A DNA stretch of 64,000 nt from Eubacterium limosum (GCF_000807675.2 NZ_CP019962.1:3100001-3164000); one strand, 5' to 3'; counted from the first letter of the stretch, positions 15,978-23,575 are shown. Numbers and translations are program-made. The notes: generated by a model not told the origin, from the sequence alone.

Positions 15978-16007
15978 TGCCTTTTGGCAGGTCGTCTTTT
16001 TTTAGCG
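15978..16007 (+). other. Right element junction and right half of the split terminator
   Basis: TGCC (15978-15981), TTTT, then GGCAGGTCGTC (15986-15996) and seven T residues. Joined to the left arm at 9990-10000 this rebuilds an 11-bp terminator stem with a TTTT loop. The uninterrupted site was therefore the intrinsic terminator of the URO-D gene. Bases 16008-16209 hold no gene; they are AT-rich and include the leader of the next gene. Confidence 0.75.
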
Positions 16008-16209
16008 GATAAAAAACATTTCCCCCTCCAGACCCGCTAAAAGATCAATTCACGTTATTTTACTAATAAAAGTGTTTAAATGCAAAAAAAATAGTGGCAT
16101 TTTTTCGTATATTCATGTATAATTATCCGTAATGGTAAAAAAAATTTATTTTTATAAATGAGATGACTTTACCTAACCGCCGGAAGCGGAATTTGGAAGG
16201 AGTGAAGAA

Positions 16210-16923
16210 ATGAAAATTGTTATTTGCGACGGCAGCCGGAAGCACGCCGAGGAGACTGCTGAGCTGTTCAAAAAGCATGTTATCAGGGGAAGGGATACCC
16301 TCAGGATTTGTGAAAGCTGCGACCAGCTCGTCCGGGATATGGAGAAAGAGCCCCAGGATGTGATCGTCATGGACACCTGCGTCAACGGGAGCGACGGGCT
16401 CGCGGCCGCGGCCCGCATCCGGGAGCAGCACAGCCGCGCCCTCATCCTGTTTCTGAGCGACACTCCTGAGCACGCCATTAAGGCCTTCCGGGTGGAGGCT
16501 TTCCGCTTTCTGGAAAAGCCCCTGATGCCCGGGGCGGCAGACGTCCTCTGGGACGAGATAGAGGAAGCGTACCTGAACAGCCCCAAACGCTTCGCCTACC
16601 GCCGGGACGGCTGCCTGAACGCCTGCGGCATCTCCGAGATTGCCTATATCCTGAGCAATGGCAATTTTATCGACATCCGCCTGGTCTGCGGGAGCACCAC
16701 CGATTTTGTCAGCATGTCCCTCAAGGAAGCGCTCCGCAGGCTTTCGGACGACGGCTTTGTGCAGATCAGCCGGGGATGCGTTGTCAACCTGCTCCATGTG
16801 CGCGTGTGCGGCGCCGGGGAGGTGGTCCTGGCAGACGGCGAAACGCTCCCAGTCAAAACAAGCTTTAAAAAAGATGTTATGTTAGCCTTTAAGCAATACT
16901 GCGATCGCAGAAATTATTCATAA
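16210..16923 (+). CDS. LytTR-family response regulator
   Basis: 237 residues: receiver domain (D7, phospho-acceptor D55 in IVMDTCVNGSDG, K103 in FLEKPLMPG) and a C-terminal LytTR DNA-binding domain (ISEIAYILSNGNFIDIRL..VSMSLKEALRRL..FVQISRGCVVNLLHV). These regulators commonly control peptide-signalling, competence or envelope genes. No histidine kinase is adjacent. GGAAGGAG precedes the ATG. The next gene is a ComK-like gene, which makes that gene a plausible target. Confidence 0.92.
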   Translation: MKIVICDGSRKHAEETAELFKKHVIRGRDTLRICESCDQLVRDMEKEPQDVIVMDTCVNGSDGLAAAARIREQHSRALILFLSDTPEHAIKAFRVEAFRFLEKPLMPGAADVLWDEIEEAYLNSPKRFAYRRDGCLNACGISEIAYILSNGNFIDIRLVCGSTTDFVSMSLKEALRRLSDDGFVQISRGCVVNLLHVRVCGAGEVVLADGETLPVKTSFKKDVMLAFKQYCDRRNYS

Positions 16924-16955
16924 AATACGGATATAAAGCGGATTCATCATTAAAA

Positions 16956-17052
16956 ACAGGCGGCTCGTCACCGTTATGTTGTTTCGCCTGTGATATATCG
17001 CTTAGCATAGAGACAGAACCGATAACGGTTCCCGCGTGCTAAGCGGTTTTTT
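16956..17052 (+). terminator. Two-hairpin leader/terminator between lytTR and the comK-like gene
   Basis: ACAGGCG (16956-16962) pairs with CGCCTGT (16985-16991). Next, CGCTTAGCA (16999-17007) pairs with TGCTAAGCG (17037-17045) and is followed by TTTTTTT. A small nested hairpin GAACCG/CGGTTC lies inside the second stem. This is either a plain terminator of the lytTR gene or an attenuator of the downstream gene. Confidence 0.75.
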
Positions 17053-17070
17053 TATGCCAGGAGGAAGGCA

Positions 17071-17572
17071 ATGAATCTGACAGATAAGATCAGACGACAG
17101 CTGTTTGACTGTGAGCCCATGCTCATTCTGCCCTTTTACAGGGACGGGGAGGACCTCACGAGGGTCGTGTACCGCGACCGGAGCGTGCGGGAGGTGGAGA
17201 GCACCATCGACCGCGTCATGCCAGCGTTCTGCCGGCACTTTTCCACAAACTATGAGGATATGAAAAAAGAAATCGCCGGGCTGCTGAAAATCGGCAGCAA
17301 CATGGGTCCCATGCACATTCACGGCGGCCGGTATTTCTTCGCCGTCAAGGTGCGGGGGAAGCGGCAAGGCGCAGGCCACAAAAAAGACTGGGTTTATGGG
17401 TTCATAAATCTGGATTTATTTATTTATGGGCCTTTGCTTTGAGGGAAACCGCCTGCTGCTGGACAAGGGCTTTTACGCCGACCTGGCCAGCCCCGCCCGC
17501 GCTGCCGTAAGCACTGCCGTCCGCCGCGCCCGCGCCGTCCGGGCAGAGTGGCAGGCCCGCAACCAGATCTGA
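17071..17572 (+). pseudogene. ComK-like competence regulator, out of frame at an ATTT repeat
   Basis: The open part is 123 codons (17071-17442), starting after GGAGGAAGGCA. Its pattern resembles the ComK family of Bacilli: ILPFYRDG.., TIDRVMPAFCRHFSTNY, LKIGSNMGPMHIHGGRYFFAV, then DWVYGFINL. The frame then fails within ATTTATTTATTTAT (17414-17427). Removing one 4-base unit restores a continuous frame to the TGA at 17570-17572, adding MGLCFEGNRLLLDKGFYADL and a helical tail, for 166 residues, close to ComK length. The continuation resembles the ComK C-terminal half. It is either a recent pseudogene or a phase-variable gene. ComK itself is known mainly from Bacilli, so the family call is tentative. 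Confidence 0.55.
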
Positions 17573-17599
17573 AAAAGACAGGCCCTTTAAACAAAGGAT

Positions 17600-17645
17600 A
17601 AAAGCGTCCCCTAAATTTTTTGAAAAAGGGGGACGCTTTTTTGAA
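17600..17645 (+). terminator. Terminator after the comK-like gene
   Basis: AAGCGTCCCC pairs with GGGGGACGCTT around an A/T-rich loop, followed by TTTTTT. It ends close to the frame-restored stop at 17572, which supports the longer reading frame as the original gene. Confidence 0.85.
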
Positions 17646-17800
17646 TGAAATGGAGAGTGGAGAGTGGAAAATTGAGAATGGAGAATTAGAGGAACAAAAT
17701 GCTGCGCATTTTGAATGGATTTGCGGCCGCAGGCCGCTGTTTCAATCGCTTTTACGACCGTAAAAGCGTTCATTCATTTTCAATTTTCAATTTTTAAGAT
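17641..17800. repeat. Intergenic palindromic repeat, copy 2
   Basis: Outer arms rich in ATGGAGA/AAAATTGA (17648-17690) face TTCATTTTCAATTTTCAATTT (17775 on, written here in part). Inside are perfect hairpins AAAATGC-TGC-GCATTTT (17696-17712) and CGCTTTTAC-GACC-GTAAAAGCG (near 17750-17771). No gene lies in 17573-17959 beyond this. Confidence 0.6.
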
Positions 17801-17891
17801 TTTCCAGCCAGCCTTTCACATCATCTCCGCCCCTCCCGATTTCCGCCAAATTCCCCAATCGTCCCCATTTCGCCATCCGGCATTGGCGCGC

Positions 17892-17944
17892 TATAATAGA
17901 CCCACAAGCTTGAAAAAACAAAAATCACCAAAGCACCGGTGCTT
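17892..17944 (+). promoter_or_regulatory. -10 box and 14-bp palindromic operator of the BRO genes
   Basis: TATAAT at 17892-17897 is followed by the perfect palindrome AAGCACCGGTGCTT at 17931-17944, just upstream of the ribosome binding site (AAAGGA at 17948). A symmetrical site between promoter and start fits an operator for a phage-type repressor. Confidence 0.55.
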
Positions 17945-17959
17945 CTGAAAGGAAGCAAA

Positions 17960-18391
17960 ATGAAAAAACAGACGTTTAAAAAACAGTTAAACCAATTTGA
18001 AAACAACCTGAAAGCGCCCGGCATGCACATGGCCATGACCGGCCGCTGCGAGCGAATTACCCTGGTCGAGTACGGCGAAGAGGTTTTGCGGGTCTTTAGA
18101 GGGAAAAAAGGCGCGCTCTGGTACGATGTGGCCGATATCGCAAGGATCTTAAAGGTCGAAAACCTGGCCCAGATCGTCCGCGAGCATTACAAGCGTCCGG
18201 GGAGCCGCGTGTTCCTGGAGCCCTGCGGCTGCGGCGAAAACCCCTTCCAGGCCCGGGTGTGCGTAGACCGGAGCGGCCTGGTCAGCGTTATCTGCGAGGG
18301 TAAGTACCCAGACACCATTACCCTCATGCAGACCCTTGTCTACGATATTCCCCAGGCATTGGCGCTCAAGGAGGTTACCAATGAAGCATAA
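17960..18391 (+). CDS. BRO-N-like domain protein
   Basis: 143 residues. The central LWYDVADIARILKVENLAQ followed by GLVSVICEGKYPDTITLMQ resembles half of a BRO-N antirepressor domain, found in phage Ant proteins. The start at 17960 has AAAGGA seven bases upstream. It overlaps the following BRO/KilAC gene by eleven bases, so it begins a phage-derived operon. It may work as a partner or decoy of the full antirepressor. Confidence 0.6.
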   Translation: MKKQTFKKQLNQFENNLKAPGMHMAMTGRCERITLVEYGEEVLRVFRGKKGALWYDVADIARILKVENLAQIVREHYKRPGSRVFLEPCGCGENPFQARVCVDRSGLVSVICEGKYPDTITLMQTLVYDIPQALALKEVTNEA

Positions 18392-19295
18392 TACCCTCAA
18401 AGCAGGCCCCGTATTCCACACCTCCGAGTTTGCCGACATCAGCACCTTTATCGACCCGGCAGGCCCCCAGGAGAGCACAGGCACCGTCTGGTTCGCCGGC
18501 CGGGACCTGTGCCGTATCCTCGGCTACCAGGGCAGCATCACCCGCGCGGTGCAGCGCCATACCGAGCCCGGCGAGCGGGCCAAACGCCCCCTGACCGACA
18601 GCATCGGCCGCGTCCAGCAGTCCTGGTACGTAAACGAGAGCGGCCTGGGCGCCCTGATTCTGTCCAGCCGGCTGCCCGAGGCCCGCCGTTTCCGCCATTA
18701 TGTGACCAGCGTGATCCTGCCCGCTGTGCGCAAGTACGGCGCCCACATCGAGCCCCAGACCCTGACGGCAGTGCAGGAGGACCCCGAAGCCCTGAGCGCC
18801 CTCATCAAGTCCCTGGCCCTGGAAAGCGAACGCCGCAAAGGCCTGGAGGCCATGCTTAAGGATAAAGAACAGCAGCTGGACGCAGCCCAAAAGAGCCTTA
18901 AAACAGCCGGAAACCGGGCGGCCCGCCAGCGTGCCAAACTCCGCCGCCTGCGGCCCCAGGCCCGGTTTGCAAGGCAGGTGCTCCACAGCGGGGAGGGCAG
19001 CATCCACGTTTACGCCATGGCCCGGCTGCTGCGCAGCGCCGGCGTCAATACCGGCGGCAAGCGTTTGTTTGAATGGCTGCGGCAAAACAGCTACCTGTGC
19101 AGCGCGCCCCACTACTGGAACCACCCCACCCAGGCCAGCCTGGACCAGGGCCTCATGGTGCTGGCCGAGCGCCCCCTGAAAAGGGGCCGGCACCAGGTGC
19201 ACCTGTGCCCGCTCATCACCGGCAAAGGCCAGCAGCATTTCCTGCGCCAGTTTACCGAAAAGCCCGGGCCAGAGGAAAAACGTGAACTTTTTTAA
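18381..19295 (+). CDS. Phage antirepressor-like protein (BRO-N plus KilAC-type C-terminus)
   Basis: 304 residues. N-terminal BRO-N domain (GTVWFAGRDLCRILGYQGSI..RAVQRHTEPGE..WYVNESGLGALILSS, and a VILPAVRKYG end). A coiled-coil of about residues 150-205 follows, then a KilAC/ANT-like C-terminal region (SIHVYAMARLLRSAGVNTGGKRLFEWLRQNSYL). Such proteins relieve repression of lytic genes in phages. AGGAGG lies six bases before the ATG. GC content is clearly higher than in housekeeping genes nearby, consistent with transfer. Confidence 0.85.
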   Translation: MKHNTLKAGPVFHTSEFADISTFIDPAGPQESTGTVWFAGRDLCRILGYQGSITRAVQRHTEPGERAKRPLTDSIGRVQQSWYVNESGLGALILSSRLPEARRFRHYVTSVILPAVRKYGAHIEPQTLTAVQEDPEALSALIKSLALESERRKGLEAMLKDKEQQLDAAQKSLKTAGNRAARQRAKLRRLRPQARFARQVLHSGEGSIHVYAMARLLRSAGVNTGGKRLFEWLRQNSYLCSAPHYWNHPTQASLDQGLMVLAERPLKRGRHQVHLCPLITGKGQQHFLRQFTEKPGPEEKRELF

Positions 19296-19707
19296 AGAGC
19301 TCGAAGCCTTTTTTGAATGGATGGGGGAAACCGAAACCCCCATCAGCCACAGCGCCGCCCTGCTCTGGATCTACCTGCTCTGGCGCAACAACGCCTGCGC
19401 GCTGCCCACCCTGCAGGGCCAGTGGCTGTGGCGGGTCCAGTTCTATGTGCGGCCCGAGCTGCTGGAGCGCACCCTCCACACCACCTACCGCAACGTGGCA
19501 AGATACCGGGTCGAGCTGGTGAACGCCGGGCGGCTGTCCTACCAGAACGCCCGGCGGGGCCGCAGTCCGGGCCAGTACACCATGCTGCCCTTTGCCCCAA
19601 ACGTCGGCCCCGAAGCCCTCACCGACCTCACCGGCCGCCCGGCCACCGTCTACGTGGTCAAGGACCTGCCCGAGGCGGACAGCCCCCCTGTGGATAACTG
19701 CCCATAG
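19282..19707 (+). CDS. Small phage-like protein, possible replication/DnaD-like N-terminus
   Basis: 141 residues beginning with GTG after AGAGGAAA, overlapping the antirepressor gene by 14 bases. The N-terminal half (FFEWMGETETPISHSAALLWIYLLWRNNA) is helical and similar in style to phage replisome-organizer N-domains. The C-terminal third is low-complexity. No firm family call is possible. Confidence 0.6.
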   Translation: MNFFKELEAFFEWMGETETPISHSAALLWIYLLWRNNACALPTLQGQWLWRVQFYVRPELLERTLHTTYRNVARYRVELVNAGRLSYQNARRGRSPGQYTMLPFAPNVGPEALTDLTGRPATVYVVKDLPEADSPPVDNCP

Positions 19708-19868
19708 CCGACAGCCATGACACCTAAAACGTCCAAATCCCCGTTTTGGGTGCGGCCAGCGTGTCACCACTGTCCACCATTAATAATATATTAATAATAT
19801 TTGTATTCTATGCTTATTTATTCCTGAGGCCTGTTTTATCCACCGCCTCACAGACAGAAAGGAGAAGC

Positions 19869-20054
19869 ATGAAACCCACACACCTGAGGACATCCCGTCC
19901 CTACCACATCACTGCCTATTGCCGCTTTGCCGCCACCCTGTGCGCCCCAGACCCCGAAGCCGTCGAGGACGCCTTTAACGACCAGGTGCAGGCCGCCGAG
20001 GATGCCCTGCCCGGGCTGATCGTCGACCACCTGAAAGTAGAGGAGGACGGATGA
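19869..20054 (+). CDS. Small hypothetical protein in the phage-like operon
   Basis: 61 residues from the ATG at 19869 (AAGGAGA upstream); a longer frame reaching 19746 has no ribosome binding site. It overlaps the following sigma-factor gene by four bases (ATGA), so the two are co-translated. The acidic C-terminal half (PEAVEDAFNDQVQAAEDALP) suggests a protein-binding role, perhaps anti-sigma, which is a guess from coupling. Confidence 0.65.
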   Translation: MKPTHLRTSRPYHITAYCRFAATLCAPDPEAVEDAFNDQVQAAEDALPGLIVDHLKVEEDG

Positions 20055-20623
20055 CCTATGACGAAATCGACACCCTGGCCCATCAGGCCAAAGCAGGGGA
20101 CAAAACCGCCGCCGAGCTGCTCCTGAGCCTTCTGCGCCCTCTGGTTTTGAGCGCGGCCAAGAGCAGCCAGGCACCGGACGAGCCCTTTGAGGACGCCCTG
20201 CAGGATATTTACCTGGCCTTTCTCACAGGCGTCCGCCGGTTCGAGGGTCCCTGGGGCTTTACCGCCTTTATCAAGGAGCACCTGCGCCTGTACCGGTGCC
20301 AGAAGCAGGAGGGCCGCTACGACCGCTCCGTGAGACCCGGCGTCTCCCTCGACCAGCCCGAGGGGGAGGCGGGCGCCCGCTTCCTGGAAATCCCCGATCC
20401 CGCTGCCCGCACCGAGGCCGATTACCTGGCCGCCGAACGCTATGCAAGACTCAGCCAGGCCTGCGGCAGCCTCACCAGGGCCGAAAAAGAAATCCTCCAG
20501 GCCCGCTACCACAAAGGCCAGACCCTGCGCCAGATCGCAGCCCGGCGCGGCTGTTCCCACATGGCCGTCGACCGCTGCCTTAAGCGGGCGCTTAAAAAGC
20601 TGAGAGCCTTAATGACAGAGTAA
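20051..20623 (+). CDS. Sigma-70 family (ECF/phage-type) RNA polymerase sigma factor
   Basis: 190 residues. Region 2 is seen as FEDALQDIYLAFLTGVRRF.GPWGFTAFIKEHLRLY and region 4 as LTRAEKEILQARYHKGQTLRQIAARRGCSHMAVDRCLKRALKKL (written across motifs: LTRAEKEIL, GQTLRQIAARRGCSHMAVDR). It is translationally coupled to the small gene before it. Possible targets are the DUF1659/DUF2922 genes and the peptidase downstream, but I see no shared promoter motif. Confidence 0.85.
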   Translation: MTYDEIDTLAHQAKAGDKTAAELLLSLLRPLVLSAAKSSQAPDEPFEDALQDIYLAFLTGVRRFEGPWGFTAFIKEHLRLYRCQKQEGRYDRSVRPGVSLDQPEGEAGARFLEIPDPAARTEADYLAAERYARLSQACGSLTRAEKEILQARYHKGQTLRQIAARRGCSHMAVDRCLKRALKKLRALMTE

Positions 20624-20639
20624 AAGGGAAGTAATGGGA

Positions 20640-20722
20640 TGGAGCATGCAGAATGGAGAATGACGGTGAGTCCAAAGTTAGAGTAACTTTGGGGAACGAA
20701 CCTATCTCCATTTTCCATTCAA
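20640..20722. repeat. Intergenic palindromic repeat, copy 3
   Basis: Arms GAATGGAGAAT (20651-20661) and CTCCATTTTCCATTC (20706-20720) enclose a perfect hairpin CCAAAGTTA-GAG-TAACTTTGG (20672-20692). Same design as the repeats at 40-119 and 17641-17800 but with a different inner hairpin. Confidence 0.6.
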
Positions 20723-20857
20723 ATCTTTTCAACACAAGCCTTAGCCGTCCCATTTTAAAATTTAATCAAAATTTAAAATCCCCCGTTACAGCCACCCCAT
20801 TTTCCGGTCTCTATTTATAGAACCCGCCAAGAGCGGGAAAATAAAGGAGGAAGAAAA

Positions 20858-21091
20858 ATGGCATACAAACAGTACAAGCTAAAAGCCCAGCTTCAGGTAA
20901 TCCTGAACTATGGGGAAAATGAAGGGAAAATCAAGAAGAAATTAAAAACCATCGGCGGTCTTAATCTCGACGAGACCATCGCCACCAGCGAAGCTGTCAT
21001 CAAAACCGCCAAGGCCCTTGGCACCCTCATGGAGCCCATTGTCCAGGACATCACAAATGTCATGTACTACGATAATGTGGAAACTGCCTGA
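20858..21091 (+). CDS. DUF1659 family protein
   Basis: 77-residue protein (MAYKQYKLKAQLQVILNYGE..) matching the short DUF1659 pattern, with LNLDETIATSEAVIKTAKALGTLM as the helical core. These proteins are usually encoded with DUF2922 proteins in Firmicutes and have no assigned function. GGAGGAAG precedes the start. It probably shares an operon with the next gene. Confidence 0.8.
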   Translation: MAYKQYKLKAQLQVILNYGENEGKIKKKLKTIGGLNLDETIATSEAVIKTAKALGTLMEPIVQDITNVMYYDNVETA

Positions 21092-21136
21092 GGCAGAGCA
21101 GAGCGATCAACCCCATAAAAGAAAGGAGGAAATACC

Positions 21137-21370
21137 ATGGAAACCGTCAACACCAAAACACTGGATCTGGAATTTCTGATGGAGAACGGCGACACCGATA
21201 CCATCAGCCTGCCCGACTATCTGCCCGACGTCACGAAGGAGCAGATTCAGGCCGCGGCCGATGTTGTCATTGCCCAGAACATCTTTAAGCCCGATGGCTT
21301 TGCCTACCAGAAGCTTAAAAGCTATGAATTCATTGATAAAACCGTCCGGAAGGAAGAACTGGAAGTTTAA
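21137..21370 (+). CDS. DUF2922 family protein
   Basis: 77 residues. METVNTKTLDLEFLMENGDT followed by ISLPDYLPDVTKEQIQAAADVVIAQNIF fits DUF2922. It lies 45 bases downstream of the DUF1659 gene with GAAAGGAGG upstream. The pair is conserved in Firmicutes but uncharacterised. Its terminator is duplicated around the repeat element that follows. Confidence 0.8.
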   Translation: METVNTKTLDLEFLMENGDTDTISLPDYLPDVTKEQIQAAADVVIAQNIFKPDGFAYQKLKSYEFIDKTVRKEELEV

Positions 21371-21373
21371 GAT

Positions 21374-21652
21374 AAAGGGAGCGCAGGCTCCCTTTCAGGC
21401 CGGCAAAAAAGGGTCGTAATCCGAGACTGCGCCTTTTTCCAGAAAAGAAAAAAGGTCCAGGCGCTGTGGATCACGGCCAGGCATCGTGCCGCGCTGCCGG
21501 CACAGCCGGACACTGGCGAGATAAAGCATCAGCTTTAGAGAAGCAGAGACCATTGTGAGGGACAAGGCCGCAGGACACTTTTTTCTTCCTTAGGTAAAAG
21601 GCTTTGTCTCTCAGGTTTTTTGGTACTCAGAAAGGGAGCGCAGGCTCTTTTT
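21374..21652 (+). repeat. Dispersed copy of the structured element flanked by duplicated terminator hairpins
   Basis: AAAGGGAGCGCAGGCTC occurs at 21374-21390 and again at 21631-21647. The left copy is followed by CCTTTC and the right one by a T run. Between them lies the 188-nt element: basal stem GAGACTGCGCCTTTT (21423-21437) with AAAAGGCTTTGTCTC (21596-21610), and inner stem AAAAAAGGTCC with GGACACTTTTTT. A hairpin GTGCCG-CGCTGC-CGGCAC lies in the middle. The conserved TTAGGT and CAGCCGGACACTGGCGAGAT blocks are present. Confidence 0.85.
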
Positions 21653-21685
21653 TATATTAATAGAAAATTCAGAAAAGGGGTTCTT

Positions 21686-22270
21686 ATGAAAGTAAAAAAG
21701 CATCTGATGATGCTCATTTTATTGATTGTTATTGTCGTTTCCATATGTTTCTTCACCGCCCAGATCAGGCATTTCGGGGGTGTGGGAAACAGCGCCGCGG
21801 CGGGTGAGGGCGGGTTTTCTACAGTGGCGCCCGGAGAGCCCGAGGAACCGCCGCCCGCCGGAGGGGAGCTGCCCGCCGCTGCCGAAAGCCCGGAAGAGGA
21901 GGCGCCGGAGCTGCCGCCCCCGGAGGCCGGCCCGGTCATGGCCACTGCCCATTTCGCCCGGGACGAGTACCAGTGCGACTGCGCGGGCTACTGCGGCGGC
22001 TGGCCCTGCGAGATGAACCCAGTACTCCTCGATAAGATCGAAGCCCTGCGCTGCGCCTGCGGGTCGCCGGTTATCATCACCTCCGGCGTGCGGTGCGAGG
22101 CGCGTAACGACGAGGTGGGCGGGGTGCCCTGGTCCTTCCACAAACGGGGCGGCGCGGCGGACCTGTACTGCCCGGGCGTGCCGGTGGGTGACCTGGCCCA
22201 GATGGCTCAGGCGCTGGGCATGAACGTGCTGCCCTATTACGGGAGCGGGTACATTCATGTGGAAATCTGA
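21686..22270 (+). CDS. M15A-type peptidoglycan D,D-carboxypeptidase/endolysin-like protein
   Basis: 194 residues: a membrane anchor at the N-terminus (LMMLILLIVIVVSICFF), a Pro/Glu-rich linker of about residues 45-85, and a peptidase M15A domain. The zinc-site motifs SGVRCEARNDEVGG, SFHKRGGAADLY and YIHVEI are intact. Members cleave peptide crosslinks of peptidoglycan. The anchor and linker suggest an extracellular, cell-bound enzyme. It lies directly after the repeat element. It could be an old phage lysin or a host wall-remodelling enzyme. Confidence 0.85.
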   Translation: MKVKKHLMMLILLIVIVVSICFFTAQIRHFGGVGNSAAAGEGGFSTVAPGEPEEPPPAGGELPAAAESPEEEAPELPPPEAGPVMATAHFARDEYQCDCAGYCGGWPCEMNPVLLDKIEALRCACGSPVIITSGVRCEARNDEVGGVPWSFHKRGGAADLYCPGVPVGDLAQMAQALGMNVLPYYGSGYIHVEI

Positions 22271-22298
22271 GGGACGGAAAATAAAAAACGTCCGGGCC

Positions 22299-22329
22299 TT
22301 GACCTTGACATGATGTCATGGTTTAAACT
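22299..22329 (+). promoter_or_regulatory. MerR-type promoter with 19-bp spacer before trmO
   Basis: TTGACC (22299-22304) and TAAACT (22324-22329) are 19 bases apart. The spacer is occupied by the near-perfect palindrome CCTTGACATGATGTCATGG (22303-22321). Overlong spacers with a central dyad are diagnostic of MerR-family control. No MerR gene is adjacent; the nearest is at 25694. Confidence 0.65.
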
Positions 22330-22359
22330 GGAGGCACAACAAATAAAGGAGGTCACACA

Positions 22360-22836
22360 GTGAACCAGTTTACAGTAAAGCCCGTCGGAACCGTCGATAT
22401 TAACGAGGAGGGGATGTTTATCCGGCTTGAGCCAGCCTACATTCCGGCCCTGCAGGCCCTGGAGGGCTTTAGCCATATCAGCCTGCTCTTTTGGTTTGAC
22501 GGCTGCGACACCGCCGCGGCCCGCGGTGTTCTCGAAGCCCCCAGCCCTTATAAGGGATCGCCCGAAGTCATGGGGATTTTCGCCACCCGGTCACCCGCGC
22601 GGCCCAATCCTATCGCCCTGAGCACTGCCCAGGTTATCCGTATCGACCACGCGTCAGGCGTGATCCAGATCGCCTACACCGACGCCGACAACCAGACTCC
22701 GGTGCTGGACATTAAGCCCTACACCCCAAGCCTGGACCGGGTCGAAAGCCCCGCGGTGCCGGACTGGTGCAGCCACTGGCCCAAAAGCCTGGAGGAATCC
22801 GGCGATTTTGACTGGGAAAGCGTGTTTAATTTTTAA
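22360..22836 (+). CDS. trmO: tRNA (N6-threonylcarbamoyladenosine37-N6)-methyltransferase TrmO (TsaA/YaeB)
   Basis: 158 residues starting at GTG after AAAGGAGG. The TsaA/VirR-like fold is shown by VKPVGTVD at the start, GFSHISLLFWFD, the signature GIFATRSPARPNPIALST and VLDIKPYTPSLDR. TrmO converts t6A37 to m6t6A37 with SAM. An unusual feature is the MerR-type promoter immediately upstream. Confidence 0.92.
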   Translation: MNQFTVKPVGTVDINEEGMFIRLEPAYIPALQALEGFSHISLLFWFDGCDTAAARGVLEAPSPYKGSPEVMGIFATRSPARPNPIALSTAQVIRIDHASGVIQIAYTDADNQTPVLDIKPYTPSLDRVESPAVPDWCSHWPKSLEESGDFDWESVFNF

Positions 22837-22845
22837 GGCAGAAAA

Positions 22846-22876
22846 GACCGGCTCGACTTCGCGCCGGCCTTTTTTA
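22846..22876 (+). terminator. trmO terminator
   Basis: ACCGGC and GCCGGC-type arms around TCGACTTCGC, followed by a T6 run, ten bases after the trmO stop. Confidence 0.8.
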
Positions 22877-22972
22877 TTGGCCGATGGACGGCAGGGCCGG
22901 GGTGTGTTAGAATGGGAGAAAGATGAAATCGAGGGCCGGCCGCCCGGGCGCGCGGCCCAGAGGGAGGACAGC

Positions 22973-23575
22973 ATGGATAAAAAGAAGATGGGCATACGGG
23001 TGGCAACGGCGCAGGACGCGGCGGCGCTTCTGGATATTTACAGGCCCTATGTGGAGGAGACAGCCGTCAGCTTTGAGTACGAGACGCCATCGGTGCAGGC
23101 CTTCGCAGAGCGTGTGGAAGCCATCAGCGGGAAGTACCCCTTTCTGGCCGCCGAGCAGGACGGCAGGCTCCTTGGCTATGCCTGCGCCACGGCGTTTAAG
23201 GAGCGGGCCGCCTACGACTGGGCGGTAGAAACCACGGTCTACGTCCGCCGGGAGGCCAGGGGGACAGGCGTTGGCCGGGGGCTTTACGAAGCCCTTGAGA
23301 CCTGCCTGGCTGCCCAGAATATCCTGAATCTTAACGCCTGCATCGCAGTGCCGGAGGGGGAGGACCCATACCTGAGCATGGACAGCGTGGCCTTTCACAC
23401 CCGCCTGGGCTACCGCCCGGTTGGCGTGTTTCACCAGTGCGGCTGCAAATTTGACCGGTGGTACAACATGCTGTGGATGGAAAAGCATATCGGCGCGCAT
23501 CAGAGAAACCAGCCTCCGGTGAAGGCCTTTGCGGCTGTCCGGGAGGCGCTGAGGGCGCAGTACGGCCTGGGCTGA
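22973..23575 (+). CDS. GNAT acetyltransferase, phosphinothricin/methionine-sulfone acetyltransferase type
   Basis: 200 residues from the ATG at 22973 (GGGAGG upstream). IRVATAQDAAALLDIYRPYVEETAVSFEYETP and the acetyl-CoA loop RREARGTGVGRGLY are typical of PAT/MddA-like enzymes. So are YAWAVETTVYV-like YDWAVETTVYV and the C-terminal SVAFHTRLGYRPVGVFHQCG. It probably acetylates small amines or toxic amino-acid analogues. Confidence 0.88.
   Translation: MDKKKMGIRVATAQDAAALLDIYRPYVEETAVSFEYETPSVQAFAERVEAISGKYPFLAAEQDGRLLGYACATAFKERAAYDWAVETTVYVRREARGTGVGRGLYEALETCLAAQNILNLNACIAVPEGEDPYLSMDSVAFHTRLGYRPVGVFHQCGCKFDRWYNMLWMEKHIGAHQRNQPPVKAFAAVREALRAQYGLG

Noticed and set aside
18375-19343. Long minus-strand open frame opposite the antirepressor gene
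   Set aside because: High GC leaves the antisense frame open; the plus-strand gene has BRO-N features and a ribosome binding site.
21374-21652. Group II intron or riboswitch of known class
   Set aside because: Too short, no domain V-like end or reverse transcriptase, and it lies downstream of genes rather than in 5' leaders.
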